Below are positions 55,769 through 63,731 of a DNA stretch of 64,000 nt, piece by piece. Source of the DNA: Jiangella sp. DSM 45060 (GTDB lineage: Bacteria; Actinomycetota; Actinomycetes; Jiangellales; Jiangellaceae); NCBI RefSeq assembly GCF_900105175.1, contig NZ_LT629771.1:2294001-2358000 (forward strand), read 5' to 3'. Position numbers and translations under genes: made by a program. Below the pieces are notes generated by a model. That model was not told where the DNA came from and did not search any database. It was given only the letters and a program-made list of their open reading frames with translations. Numbering within the stretch: position 1 is the stretch's first letter; every line of letters begins with the position of its first letter.

Positions 55769-56268
55769 CGCAGTTCCTCCGGCGCGTCGGTGAGCAGGGG
55801 TTCGAGCCGGGCGCGGGCGTCGCTGAGGTGCCGCTTCACCGCGCCGGGCGTGCAGCCCAGCACGTCGGACACCTGCGCCACCGAGAGGTCCTCGTAGTAG
55901 TGCAGCACCACACAGGCTCGCTGCCGCGGCGACAGCGAGGCCAGCGCGGACCGCAGGTCGGCGCCGTTGACGACGGCACCCTCGGGTCCGGCGACGTCGG
56001 AGCGGCCGGCGACGAGGTGCCGGACCCGCAGCCACCGGCCCGACCTCCGCCGCCCGTCGACGTGGATGGTGAGGATCGCCCGCCGCACGTACGCCTCGGC
56101 CGACTCCAGCGTCAGCCCGCGCGTCGTCCGGCCGAAGGCGCGCAGCAGCGCCTCCTGCACCAGGTCGGCCGCCTCGGCGGCGTCACCGGTCAGCAGGTAC
56201 GCGTAGCGAAGCAGCGCCTGGCCACGGGTCTCCGCCAGATCGGTGAAGACGTGCTCCCAGCTCGCCAC
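55765..56268 (-). CDS. RNA polymerase sigma factor, SigE/ECF family
   Basis: A 167-aa ECF sigma factor. Region 2 is LLRYAYLLTGDAAEAADLVQEALLRAF and region 4 is LSPRQRACVVLHYYEDLSVAQVSDVLGCTPGAVKRHLSDARARL. GTG 56268 (VASWEHVFTDLAETRGQ) has GGAGG 6 nt upstream, which decides it against the in-frame GTG at 56289. It is the intact counterpart of the dead sigma gene at 40853-41506; both precede a one-helix membrane protein. Confidence 0.92.
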   Translation of the reverse strand: MASWEHVFTDLAETRGQALLRYAYLLTGDAAEAADLVQEALLRAFGRTTRGLTLESAEAYVRRAILTIHVDGRRRSGRWLRVRHLVAGRSDVAGPEGAVVNGADLRSALASLSPRQRACVVLHYYEDLSVAQVSDVLGCTPGAVKRHLSDARARLEPLLTDAPEELR

Positions 56269-56333
56269 CGGCCACCTCCGCCCTCTCACCCACTAGGACG
56301 AACGGCGGGCCGATCCGGTTGGGGTGCCGTGCA

Positions 56334-56795
56334 TCAGCGCAGGTCGATCCCGGCCGGGCCGGCGTAGAGCGCGATCTCGTCGCCGTCGTCGGGGCGCAGG
56401 TCCCAGCGGACGTACACCTCGTAACGGCCGGGCGCGAGGGCAACGTCGGCCGCAGCGGAGTCGCACTGCCGCAGCACCGAGTGCAGGTCCGCCGACAGCG
56501 ACTCGCCGGGCGCCAGGTCGACCCGCACGTTCACGGCCGGCATGGCGCCGGGTTCGGTGACGACGACGCCGCCGCGGGCGATCCAGACCCAGGCCGCCGG
56601 TCCGCTCATGCCGGTGATCCGCCGGTCGCCCGTGTTCATGACGGTGAAGGTGCCGAGCGGGCCGCGGTGGTCACGGGCGTAGCCGGCGACCAGACGCACC
56701 GTCAGCGCCAGCGGCACGTTGGGCGCCGGGCCGAGCATCATCACCCGGCCGCCGCACTGGCCCGCGCGAAACGCCTGTGCGTCGACACGCGTCAT
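56334..56795 (-). CDS. Hypothetical protein, paralogue of the sigma-linked outer domain
   Basis: A 153-aa protein without a membrane helix or signal peptide. It aligns by eye with the outer domain of the protein at 55043-55768: both have G-VVTEPG, HS-LRQC and PG-Y-VYV followed by LY-GP near the end. The ATG at 56795 overlaps the stop of the upstream GNAT gene (ATGA). Function unknown; it may be an unanchored copy of a ligand-binding domain. Confidence 0.65.
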   Translation of the reverse strand: MTRVDAQAFRAGQCGGRVMMLGPAPNVPLALTVRLVAGYARDHRGPLGTFTVMNTGDRRITGMSGPAAWVWIARGGVVVTEPGAMPAVNVRVDLAPGESLSADLHSVLRQCDSAAADVALAPGRYEVYVRWDLRPDDGDEIALYAGPAGIDLR

Positions 56796-57235
56796 GACGG
56801 CGCCGGGCGGTCCATCGGCAGGTGCGGGATGTGGCCGTCGAGGAATTCGGGGCCGGTGACGGTGAAGCCGTAGCGGCCGTAGAAGCCGGTCAGCTGGACC
56901 TGGGCGGCCAGCACGCATCGACGCGCGCCGATGCGGTCGAGGGCGGCGTCCATCAGCCGCCCGGCCAGGCCGGCTCCGCGGGCCGACGGCGCCACGACGA
57001 CCCGGCCGATGCGGGCCGCGCCGTCGGGGTCGTCGAGGATGCGCAGGTAGCCGACCGGCTCGTCGCCGCGGGCCAGCCACAGGTGGACGGCGGACGGCTC
57101 GAGGTCGCGGCCGTCCAGCTCGGGGTAGGGGTCGCCCTGCTCGACGACGAACACGTCGGAGCGCAGGCGCAGCAGCCGGTACAGCGTCGTCGCGTCGAGC
57201 CGGTCGATGGTGGCGGAGTGCAGGATGAGGTCCAC
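56792..57235 (-). CDS. elaA: ElaA-like GNAT-family N-acetyltransferase
   Basis: A 147-aa acetyltransferase. FVVEQGDPYPELDGRDLEPSAVHLWL and the acetyl-CoA site IGRVVVAPSARGAGLAGRLM are characteristic of ElaA. Substrate unknown. GTG 57235 (VDLILHSATIDRL) begins 4 nt after the msrB stop, so translation is probably coupled. It is second in an msrB-elaA-hypothetical unit. Confidence 0.87.
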   Translation of the reverse strand: MDLILHSATIDRLDATTLYRLLRLRSDVFVVEQGDPYPELDGRDLEPSAVHLWLARGDEPVGYLRILDDPDGAARIGRVVVAPSARGAGLAGRLMDAALDRIGARRCVLAAQVQLTGFYGRYGFTVTGPEFLDGHIPHLPMDRPAPS

Positions 57236-57239
57236 CGGC

Positions 57240-57656
57240 TCAGTGTGCCGGATCGGCCTCCCGCCGCTGCAGCGAGATGCCGTTGATGCAGTAGCGCAGG
57301 TCGGTCGGGGTGGCGAAGCCCTCGCCCTGGAAGACGTGGCCCAGGTGCGAGCCGCAGCGGGCGCAGCGGACCTCGGTGCGGACGGTGCCGAAGCTGCGGT
57401 CCTCGATGTACTCGACGCGGTCCTCGGCCAGCGGCGCGTAGAACGACGGCCAGCCGCACTGGGCGTCGAACTTGGTGGCGGACTCGAACAGCTCGGCGCC
57501 ACAGGCGCGACAGGAATAGACGAACGGCTGGTCGTCGGCGTGCTCGAGCGGGCTGGTGAAGGCGCGCTCGGTGCCGGCCTCGCGCAGGACGTGGTACTCC
57601 TCGGGCGTCAGCTCGGCCCGCCACTCGGCGTCGGACTTCTCGATCTCGTAGCTCAT
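57240..57656 (-). CDS. msrB: Peptide-methionine (R)-S-oxide reductase MsrB
   Basis: Repairs oxidised methionine (R-sulfoxide) in proteins. A 138-aa single-domain MsrB: zinc ligands CRAC and CARC, substrate motif GWPSFYAP, and the catalytic cysteine in DLRYCINGISL with GSHLGHVF. Length and order are canonical. It heads the unit with elaA, close to hemQ as in mycobacteria. Confidence 0.96.
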   Translation of the reverse strand: MSYEIEKSDAEWRAELTPEEYHVLREAGTERAFTSPLEHADDQPFVYSCRACGAELFESATKFDAQCGWPSFYAPLAEDRVEYIEDRSFGTVRTEVRCARCGSHLGHVFQGEGFATPTDLRYCINGISLQRREADPAH

Positions 57657-57752
57657 ATCTGGTGAACCCCCTGGAAGACGGCCGGATTCCCAGGTGTGAG
57701 CGTACGCCGCGAGGGAATGATGGAGGTGAACTCCTCACCCCGGAGGCGCGAC

Positions 57753-58172
57753 ATGGACGTCGTGTTCCTGATCGGCCGCATCCTCTTCGTCGGGCTCTTC
57801 CTGGGCAGTTCGGCCGCCCACCTCACCGACCGCGGCGCGATGGCCGGCTACGCGGAGAGCCGCGGCGTGAAACCGGGGCAGCCGGCGGTGTGGATCACCG
57901 GCGCGCAGATCCTGATCGGCGGGCTGTCCGTGCTGCTCGGCGTCTGGATGGACGTCGGCGCGATCCTGCTGGGCCTGTTCACGCTCTCCGCGGCGCTGCT
58001 CATGCACCGCTTCTGGCCCGAGAAGGACCCCATGGTGCGCCAGCAGGAGATGACCCAGTTCATGAAGGACATCGCCCTGACCGGCGCGTCGCTGATGCTG
58101 CTCTTCCTTGTCTGGGAACTGGGCGACGCGACGCCGCTGACGCTGACCGACCCGCTGTTCGACGTCGACTGA
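57753..58172 (+). CDS. DoxX family membrane protein
   Basis: A 139-aa protein with four transmembrane helices; FLIGRILFVGLFLGSSAAHLTDRGAMAGYAESRGVKPG is the typical DoxX start, and the second helix carries VWITGAQILIGGLSVLLGVW. DoxX proteins act in membrane redox processes; the role here is unknown. GGAGG precedes the ATG at 57753 by 6 nt. Convergent with the LigD-polymerase gene, 6 bp apart. Confidence 0.87.
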   Translation: MDVVFLIGRILFVGLFLGSSAAHLTDRGAMAGYAESRGVKPGQPAVWITGAQILIGGLSVLLGVWMDVGAILLGLFTLSAALLMHRFWPEKDPMVRQQEMTQFMKDIALTGASLMLLFLVWELGDATPLTLTDPLFDVD

Positions 58173-58178
58173 CGGGCC

Positions 58179-59225
58179 TCAGTCGAAGGTCGCGCGGCGC
58201 GACGGCTGCACGCGCAGCGGCTCGCCGGGCATCTTGGGGTACTCCGGCGGGTACGGGAGGTCGCCGAGGTCGTGGTCCTTCTCGTCGCGGGCGGCGAGCT
58301 CGAGCAGCGGCTCCAGCGAGTACGCCACCTCGGCCACACCGGCGTGGAGGTCGCCGACGGCGGCGAAGCGGGCCGGCATGGTGGTGATGTCGAAGTCCTC
58401 GGGCCGGGCGTCGTCGACCTCGTCCCAGGACAGCGGCGCCGACACGGTGGCGCGCGGGCGGGGCCGCACGGAGTAGGCGGAGGCGATGGTGCGGTCGCGG
58501 GCCATCTGGTTGAAGTCGATGAAGATGCGCTCGCCCCGCTCCTCCTTCCACCAGTCGACGGTGACGCGGTCGGGCATCCGCCTCGCCAGGGCGCGGCCGA
58601 ACGCGATGACGGCACGGCGGGCCTGGACGAAGTCCCACTCGGGCCGGACGGGGACGTACAGGTGCATGCCGCGGCCGCCGGACGTCTTTGGGAAGGCGTC
58701 CATACCGAGCTCGCGCAGCAGCGCCCGGGCCTCGTGCGCGACGACGACGGCGTCGGCGTAGTCGGTGCCGGGCTGCGGGTCGAGGTCGATGCGCAGCTGG
58801 TCGGGGTGGTCGGCGTCGGGGCGGCGGACCGGCCACGGGTGGAACGTCAGCGTGCCGAGGTTCGCCGCCCACACGACGACGGCCAGCTCGGTGGGGCAGA
58901 CCTCGTCGGCGGTGCGGCCGCTGGGGAACGCGACTGTCGCGGTCTCGACGTAGTCGGGCGCGCCCTTGGGGATGCGCTTCTGGTAGAACGCGTCGCCGCG
59001 GTTGTCCTGCCGCGTCGACAGCTTCGCGCCCTCGAAGACGCCGCCGGGCCAGCGCTCGAGCGTGGTCGGCCGCTCGCGCAGCGCGCCCAGGATGCCGTCG
59101 CCGACCGCGATGAAGTACTGGACGACGTCGAGCTTGATGAGGCCGCGCTCGGGGAAGTAGACCTTGCTGGGGCTGGACACCCGGACCTTGCGGTCACCGA
59201 CCTCCAGCTCGATGGCCTCCCTCAT
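58179..59225 (-). CDS. LigD-type polymerase (primase-polymerase) domain protein
   Basis: A 348-aa stand-alone archaeo-eukaryotic primase-type polymerase as in the LigD polymerase domain of bacterial NHEJ. Catalytic acids are in LRIDLDPQPG, the conserved FPKTSGGRGMHLYVPV binds the nucleotide, and ERIFIDFNQMARDRTIASAYSVR closes the domain. It adds nucleotides at DNA breaks. The ATG at 59225 overlaps the stop of the upstream USP-like gene (ATGA). A LigC-type ligase lies one gene upstream; no Ku gene is in the window. Confidence 0.92.
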   Translation of the reverse strand: MREAIELEVGDRKVRVSSPSKVYFPERGLIKLDVVQYFIAVGDGILGALRERPTTLERWPGGVFEGAKLSTRQDNRGDAFYQKRIPKGAPDYVETATVAFPSGRTADEVCPTELAVVVWAANLGTLTFHPWPVRRPDADHPDQLRIDLDPQPGTDYADAVVVAHEARALLRELGMDAFPKTSGGRGMHLYVPVRPEWDFVQARRAVIAFGRALARRMPDRVTVDWWKEERGERIFIDFNQMARDRTIASAYSVRPRPRATVSAPLSWDEVDDARPEDFDITTMPARFAAVGDLHAGVAEVAYSLEPLLELAARDEKDHDLGDLPYPPEYPKMPGEPLRVQPSRRATFD

Positions 59226-59824
59226 GCCGTCCCCGAGGTGGTGCCGTTGTCGGCCGGACGCTCGGCCGGACGTTCGGCCGCGCGCCGGTCGCGTTCGGCC
59301 GCGTGCTCGGCCTCGACCTCGGATTCCCAGTCGGGCTCGCCCTTGGCCAGCAGGTGCAGCACCGGCACCTTGAGCCGGCGGCGCGCGCGGGCGGTCCAGT
59401 CGACGTGGAACAGCTCGGCGACGACGTGCGGGCGGGTGAGGATGATGATCTCGGCCGCGCCGCACTCCTGCGACAGCGCGCAGAGGCGGTCGAGCGGGTC
59501 GGTGGCGGTGACCTCGCCGCCGGCCTGTGCGCCCGCCTTCGCGAACGCCTCCAGCGACTGCGCCAACGAGCGCTTGCTGGCGGCGCGGATCTCCTCGTGC
59601 ACGCGCTCGAGGTCGGCTTCGTCGACGTACATGGCGGCGGTGCCCATGACCTCGCTGGCGGCGAGCGATCCGATGGTCGACTCGACCCGGCTGGCGGCGT
59701 CCTCGACCGGGATCAGGACGTGGTAGCGCACCGGTTCGGGTGTGTCGGCGTGCAACGCCACGATCTGGCGCGCGTCCCAGTCGGCAACGGGCTCTTCGAC
59801 GAGCACCACGATGTTGTACGACAT
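59222..59824 (-). CDS. USP-like hypothetical protein
   Basis: A 200-aa protein. MSYNIVVLVEEPVADWDARQI, a central helix rich in Glu/Arg, and AAEIIILTRPHVVAELFHVDWTARARRRLKVPVLHLL suggest a universal-stress-protein or Rossmann-like alpha/beta fold, but the ATP-binding G-2x-G-9x-G is not evident. A charged Glu/Arg/Ala tail follows. GGGAGG precedes the ATG by 5 nt. It sits between ligC-like and polymerase genes and overlaps the latter, so a role linked to DNA repair is possible but unproven. Confidence 0.7.
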   Translation of the reverse strand: MSYNIVVLVEEPVADWDARQIVALHADTPEPVRYHVLIPVEDAASRVESTIGSLAASEVMGTAAMYVDEADLERVHEEIRAASKRSLAQSLEAFAKAGAQAGGEVTATDPLDRLCALSQECGAAEIIILTRPHVVAELFHVDWTARARRRLKVPVLHLLAKGEPDWESEVEAEHAAERDRRAAERPAERPADNGTTSGTA

Positions 59825-59903
59825 GGCGACCTCCCAGGGGTCGGCACCGGCGGGGCTGCACACCATACCGGCCTCGGTTCCATTCTCGCGCAAGGGCGGC
59901 GGA

Positions 59904-60968
59904 TCAGCCCAGCACGTCCGCGAGGTCGAACTTGACCGGTTCCTCCAGTTGCGCGTAGGTGCACGACGCGGGCTCGCGGTCGGGACGCCAGCGGACGAAC
60001 TGCGCGGTGTGCCGGAACCGGACGCCCTCCATGTGGTCGTAGCGGACCTCGACGACGCGTTCGGGGCGCAGCGGGACGAACGAGAGGTCCTTGCCGTTGC
60101 TCCACCGGCTGTACTCGGCGTTGCGCGGCGTGCGCGTGCCCTCTTCCTGCTTCGTCCACGACCACGGGTGGTCGTCGAACGACGTGACCAGCGGCTGCAG
60201 CTCCTCGAACAGCTCTTCGCGCCGCTTCATGGGGAACGCCCCGATGACGCCGACGCTGGCCAGCACGCCGTCGTCGCCGTAGAGGCCGAGCAGCAGCGAG
60301 CCGATGCGGTCGGGCCCGCTCTTGTGCACGCGGTAGCCGGCGACGACGCAGTCGGCGGTGCGCTCGTGCTTGATCTTGAACATCACCCGCTTGTCGGGCT
60401 CGTAGACGCCGTCCTGCGGCTTGGCGATGACGCCGTCGAGGCCGGCTCCCTCGAACTGGTGGAACCACTGCTCGGCCAGCGACCTGTCGGTGGTGGCGGT
60501 GGTGACGTGGATGGGCGCCTGCGCGGCGGCGAACGCCTCGACGAGGGCGGCGCGGCGCTCGCGGAACGGCCGCTGGGTGTAGTCGACGTCGCCGAGGGCG
60601 AGGAGGTCGAACGCGACGAACTTGGCGGGGACGGTCTCGGAGAGCATGGTGACGCGGCTGGCGGCGGGGTGGATGCGCTGCTGCAGCATCTCGAAGTCGA
60701 GGCGGTCGCCGGCCTCGCCGACCAGCACGATCTCGCCGTCGACGACCGCACGCTCCGGGAAGTTCGCCCTGACGGCCTCGACCAGCTCGGGGAAGTACCG
60801 CGTCATCGGCTTCTCGTTGCGGCTGCCGATCTCGACGTCGTCGCCGTCGCGGAAGATGATGGACCGGAAGCCGTCCCACTTGGGCTCGAAGCTGAGATCG
60901 CCGTCGGGGATGCCCTTGACGGGCTTGGCCAGCATCGGCGGCACGGGCGGCAGGACCGGGAGTCGCAT
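59904..60968 (-). CDS. ligC: ATP-dependent DNA ligase (LigC-like)
   Basis: A 354-aa ATP-dependent DNA ligase. The nucleotidyl-transfer Lys is in FEPKWDGFRSIIF; downstream motifs include VVDGEIVLVG, FVAFDLLALG, DGVIAKPQDGVYEPDKRVMFKIKH and the OB-fold region RPERVVEVRYDHMEGVRFRHTAQF. It seals DNA nicks and may act with the LigD-type polymerase two genes on. TACACA lies 8 nt before the ATG at 60968. An NAD-dependent replicative ligase must be elsewhere. Confidence 0.92.
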   Translation of the reverse strand: MRLPVLPPVPPMLAKPVKGIPDGDLSFEPKWDGFRSIIFRDGDDVEIGSRNEKPMTRYFPELVEAVRANFPERAVVDGEIVLVGEAGDRLDFEMLQQRIHPAASRVTMLSETVPAKFVAFDLLALGDVDYTQRPFRERRAALVEAFAAAQAPIHVTTATTDRSLAEQWFHQFEGAGLDGVIAKPQDGVYEPDKRVMFKIKHERTADCVVAGYRVHKSGPDRIGSLLLGLYGDDGVLASVGVIGAFPMKRREELFEELQPLVTSFDDHPWSWTKQEEGTRTPRNAEYSRWSNGKDLSFVPLRPERVVEVRYDHMEGVRFRHTAQFVRWRPDREPASCTYAQLEEPVKFDLADVLG

Positions 60969-61000
60969 GGCCCCAGTGTGTACCACCGCACCGACAACGG

Positions 61001-61687
61001 TCAGGACCGGCGCGCCACCCAGCGCATCAGCAGCGTGCCGCCGTCCTCGAGGATGTGGCCGAGCGACCAGTCGCTGTGCAGCGACGACGGCGCCTCCAGC
61101 AGACGGTGCGACCGGCCGCCGACCATCGACGGCGTCAGCGTGTAGCAGAGCTCGTCCAATGCGCCGGCCGCGACGATCGAGGCCAGCAGGTGCGGGCCGC
61201 CCTCGCACAGGATGCGGGTCAGGCCGCGCTCGGCCAGCGCCCGCACGGCGGCGGGGACGTCCAGCGACGCCTCGCCCGCCACGACGACGTCGGCGACCCG
61301 GCGGAGCGCCGCGAGCCGGTCGGGCGGTGCGGACGCGCAGGTCAGCACGATGGTGCGGTGCTCGGCCGCGGCGAACAGCGGCGCCGACGGGTCGAGGTCG
61401 AGACTGCGGCTGGCCACCGCGATGGGCCGGTCGACCGGGCCGTAGTGCTCCGCGCGGACGGTGCCGGCGCCGGCCAGGACGACGTCGGCCAGCCGCCGCA
61501 GCAACGCCAGCACGACGCGGTCGGGCGGGCTGGACACCGTCGCCGAGCGCCCGTCGGGCCCCTGCACGGCGCCGTCGAGGCTGGTCACCATGTTCGCCCG
61601 GAGCCAGGTGGCGCCGCCGGACAGCGGCGGGTAGGCGTAGGCGGCGTCGAGGCCGGCGGCGCCGCCGGGCGGATAGAGCTGCTGCAC
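61001..61687 (-). CDS. Pyrimidine reductase family protein (RibD C-terminal)
   Basis: A 228-aa RibD-C/DHFR-fold reductase of the Rv2671 type: WLRANMVTSLDGAVQGPDGRS, DVVLAGAGTVRAEHYGP and ILCEGGPHLLASIVAAGALDELCYTLTPSMVGG. It resembles the reductase of riboflavin synthesis (5-amino-6-ribosylamino-uracil 5'-phosphate), but in mycobacteria it can also replace dihydrofolate reductase; the true role is not settled. GTG 61687 follows TAAGGT by 7 nt, so it is probably leaderless. Confidence 0.88.
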   Translation of the reverse strand: MQQLYPPGGAAGLDAAYAYPPLSGGATWLRANMVTSLDGAVQGPDGRSATVSSPPDRVVLALLRRLADVVLAGAGTVRAEHYGPVDRPIAVASRSLDLDPSAPLFAAAEHRTIVLTCASAPPDRLAALRRVADVVVAGEASLDVPAAVRALAERGLTRILCEGGPHLLASIVAAGALDELCYTLTPSMVGGRSHRLLEAPSSLHSDWSLGHILEDGGTLLMRWVARRS

Positions 61688-61694
61688 GGGAAGA

Positions 61695-61704
61695 ACCTTA
61701 CGAT
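61695..61704. promoter_or_regulatory. Overlapping divergent -10 boxes (ribD-like / zapE)
   Basis: Plus strand TACGAT (61699-61704) is 7 nt before the zapE ATG; minus strand TAAGGT (61700-61695) is 7 nt before the reductase GTG. The hexamers share 2 bp in a 24-bp intergenic gap, so the two polymerases should compete. Confidence 0.55.
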
Positions 61705-61711
61705 TGCTGCC

Positions 61712-62761
61712 ATGCCGGACCGCCTCGCCGACCGTCGTCCGGACGTGCCGGCTGGACGGCTCGTCACCGACATGGTGCCACCGCCGCGGTTCCGCCACGT
61801 CGGATTCGACGGCTACCGCGCCGACCCCGCCGTCCCCAGCCAGGCCGAGGCGGTCGCGGCGGCGCGGGCGTTCGCCGCGGCCCTGGGCGACGGCGACGGC
61901 GGGCGGCGCCGCGGGTGGTTCCGGCGTGCGGAGGCGGCGGCTCCGGGCGCCGGGCTGTACCTCGACGGCGGCTTCGGCGTCGGCAAGACGCACCTGCTGG
62001 CGTCGCTGTGGCACGCCGCGCCGGTGCCGCCGGAGCGCAAGCTGTTCGCCACCTTCGTCGAGCTGACCAACCTCGCCGGCGCGCTCGGCTTCGCCGCGAC
62101 CGTCGAGGCGCTGTCCGCGCACCGCCTGGTCTGCGTCGACGAGTTCGAGTTGGACGATCCCGGCGACACCGTGCTGGTGTCGACGCTGCTCGGCCGGCTG
62201 TCCGAGCGCGGCGTCCGGCTGGCCGCGACCAGCAACACGCTGCCCGGCCAGCTCGGCGAGGGCCGGTTCGCGGCGGCCGACTTCCTGCGCGAGATCCAGG
62301 CGCTGGCCGCCAGATTCGCCGTCGTCCGGGTCGACGGCGACGACTACCGCCACCGCGGGCTGCCGGCGGCGCCCGAGCCGGTGCCCGACGACCTCGTCGC
62401 CGCGAGCGCGACGGGGGAGGGCGTCACCCTCGACGACTTCGACGCGCTGGCCGCGCACCTGGCCACCGTCCACCCGTCCAGGTACGGACCACTGCTCGAC
62501 GGCGTGCGGCGGGTGCACCTGCGCGGCGTGCGCACCGTCGACGACCAGTCGACGGCGCTGCGGCTGGTGGTGCTGGCCGACCGGCTCTACGACCGCGACC
62601 TGCCCGTCGTCGCCGGCGGCGTGCCGCTGGACCGGCTGTTCACGCCGGAGCTGCTGGCCGGCGGCTACCGGAAGAAGTACTTCCGCGCGGTGTCGCGGCT
62701 GACGGCGCTGGGCCGCGACGGCGCTGCCACGCTCACGTCGCACCGGCCGCCCTGGCGGTGA
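61712..62761 (+). CDS. zapE: Cell division protein ZapE (AFG1-like ATPase)
   Basis: A 349-aa AFG1/ZapE-family P-loop ATPase. Walker A is LDGGFGVGKTHLLASLW; Walker B is RLVCVDEFELDDPGD; AATSNTLPGQLGEGRF is the sensor region; and DRLFTPELLAGGYRKKYFRAVSRL is the conserved C-terminal part. In E. coli ZapE binds FtsZ under stress; actinobacterial function is not proven. The ATG at 61712 is supported by the -10 spacing and no ribosome binding site is present. Confidence 0.9.
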   Translation: MPDRLADRRPDVPAGRLVTDMVPPPRFRHVGFDGYRADPAVPSQAEAVAAARAFAAALGDGDGGRRRGWFRRAEAAAPGAGLYLDGGFGVGKTHLLASLWHAAPVPPERKLFATFVELTNLAGALGFAATVEALSAHRLVCVDEFELDDPGDTVLVSTLLGRLSERGVRLAATSNTLPGQLGEGRFAAADFLREIQALAARFAVVRVDGDDYRHRGLPAAPEPVPDDLVAASATGEGVTLDDFDALAAHLATVHPSRYGPLLDGVRRVHLRGVRTVDDQSTALRLVVLADRLYDRDLPVVAGGVPLDRLFTPELLAGGYRKKYFRAVSRLTALGRDGAATLTSHRPPWR

Positions 62762-62824
62762 CGGACGGCGCGGGTGGAGACTGGCGAGGTGCCCAGTCCG
62801 TAGCACGACGAGGAGGTCCGGCCC

Positions 62825-63385
62825 ATGCCCAAGGTGCTCATCCTGACCGGTGACGCGGCCGAGGATCTGGAGTTCTTCTACCCCTACCAGCGGCTGCTCG
62901 AAGAGGGCTACGAGGTCGACGTCGCGGCGCCGTCGGCGAAGAAGCTGCAGTTCGTCGTGCACGACTTCGTCGACGGGTTCGACACGTACACCGAGAAGCC
63001 GGGCCACAGCTGGCCCGCCGACCTCGCCTTCGCCGACGTGAACGTCGACGACTACGTGGCCGTCGTGGTGCCCGGCGGGCGGGCGCCGGAGTACATCCGC
63101 AACGACCCCGACGCGCAGCGCATCGTCAAGCACTTCATGGACGGTGGCCTGCCGACGGCCGCCCTGTGCCACGGCCCGCTGCTGCTGGCGGCCGCCCAGA
63201 CCCTGTCCGGACGCCGCTCGTCGGCCTATCCGGCCCTCGCCGTCGACGTCGAGACCGCGGGCGGCACCTACGTCGACGGCGCCGGCGTGGTCGACAGCAA
63301 CCTGGTGACCGGGCGCGCCTGGCCCGACCACCCGCAGTGGTTCGGCGCGTTCATGGACCAGCTGCGCAAGGCCGCGCCCGCCTGA
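62825..63385 (+). CDS. DJ-1/PfpI family protein
   Basis: A 186-aa class I glutamine-amidotransferase-like protein. The nucleophile elbow TAALCHGPLLLAAAQTL contains the Cys, and AVVVPGGRAPEYIRN and LEFFYPYQRLLEEGY are family text. Such proteins act as stress-related deglycases, glyoxalases or proteases; the exact role is unknown. GAGGAGG precedes the ATG by 7 nt. Confidence 0.92.
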   Translation: MPKVLILTGDAAEDLEFFYPYQRLLEEGYEVDVAAPSAKKLQFVVHDFVDGFDTYTEKPGHSWPADLAFADVNVDDYVAVVVPGGRAPEYIRNDPDAQRIVKHFMDGGLPTAALCHGPLLLAAAQTLSGRRSSAYPALAVDVETAGGTYVDGAGVVDSNLVTGRAWPDHPQWFGAFMDQLRKAAPA

Positions 63386-63404
63386 TCGGGACGCCTGTGG
63401 ATGA

Positions 63405-63437
63405 CGCGGTGACATATTTATGTCACCGCGTTATCCT
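63405..63437 (+). promoter_or_regulatory. Operator and -10 of the second toxin-antitoxin module
   Basis: CGCGGTGACAT (63405-63415) and ATGTCACCGCG (63420-63430) form a perfect 11-bp inverted repeat with an ATTT centre. TATCCT (63432-63437) lies 6 nt before the antitoxin ATG. A ribbon-helix-helix antitoxin bound here would block the promoter. Confidence 0.65.
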
Positions 63438-63443
63438 TGATCC

Positions 63444-63731
63444 ATGCGAACGACGGTGCGCCTCGACGAGGACCTCATGCGCCAGGTCAAGGAGTACGCC
63501 GCCCGCAGCGACCGGACCATCACCTCGATCCTGGAGGACGCCTTGCGCCAGCTGCTCGAACGAGAGCGCCGCGACCTCGGCGGCCTGCGACCCGACATCG
63601 TCGAGCTCGTCACCTTCGACGGCGACGGGCTGCGCGTCGGCATCGACCTGGACGACCGCTCCACCTGGGCCGACCTGGCCGAGGCGGAGGACGCCGAGCA
63701 CTTCCGGGCCATCGACCATGCTGATGCCTGA
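63444..63731 (+). CDS. Ribbon-helix-helix antitoxin (VapB-like)
   Basis: A 95-aa protein. The N-terminal ribbon-helix-helix (MRTTVRLDEDLMRQVKEYAA, then TITSILEDALRQLL) is the DNA-binding part; the acidic C-terminal half probably covers the toxin. TATCCT 6 nt before the ATG suggests a leaderless message. It overlaps the downstream PIN gene. It is unrelated to the VapB at 15747 beyond class. Confidence 0.85.
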   Translation: MRTTVRLDEDLMRQVKEYAARSDRTITSILEDALRQLLERERRDLGGLRPDIVELVTFDGDGLRVGIDLDDRSTWADLAEAEDAEHFRAIDHADA

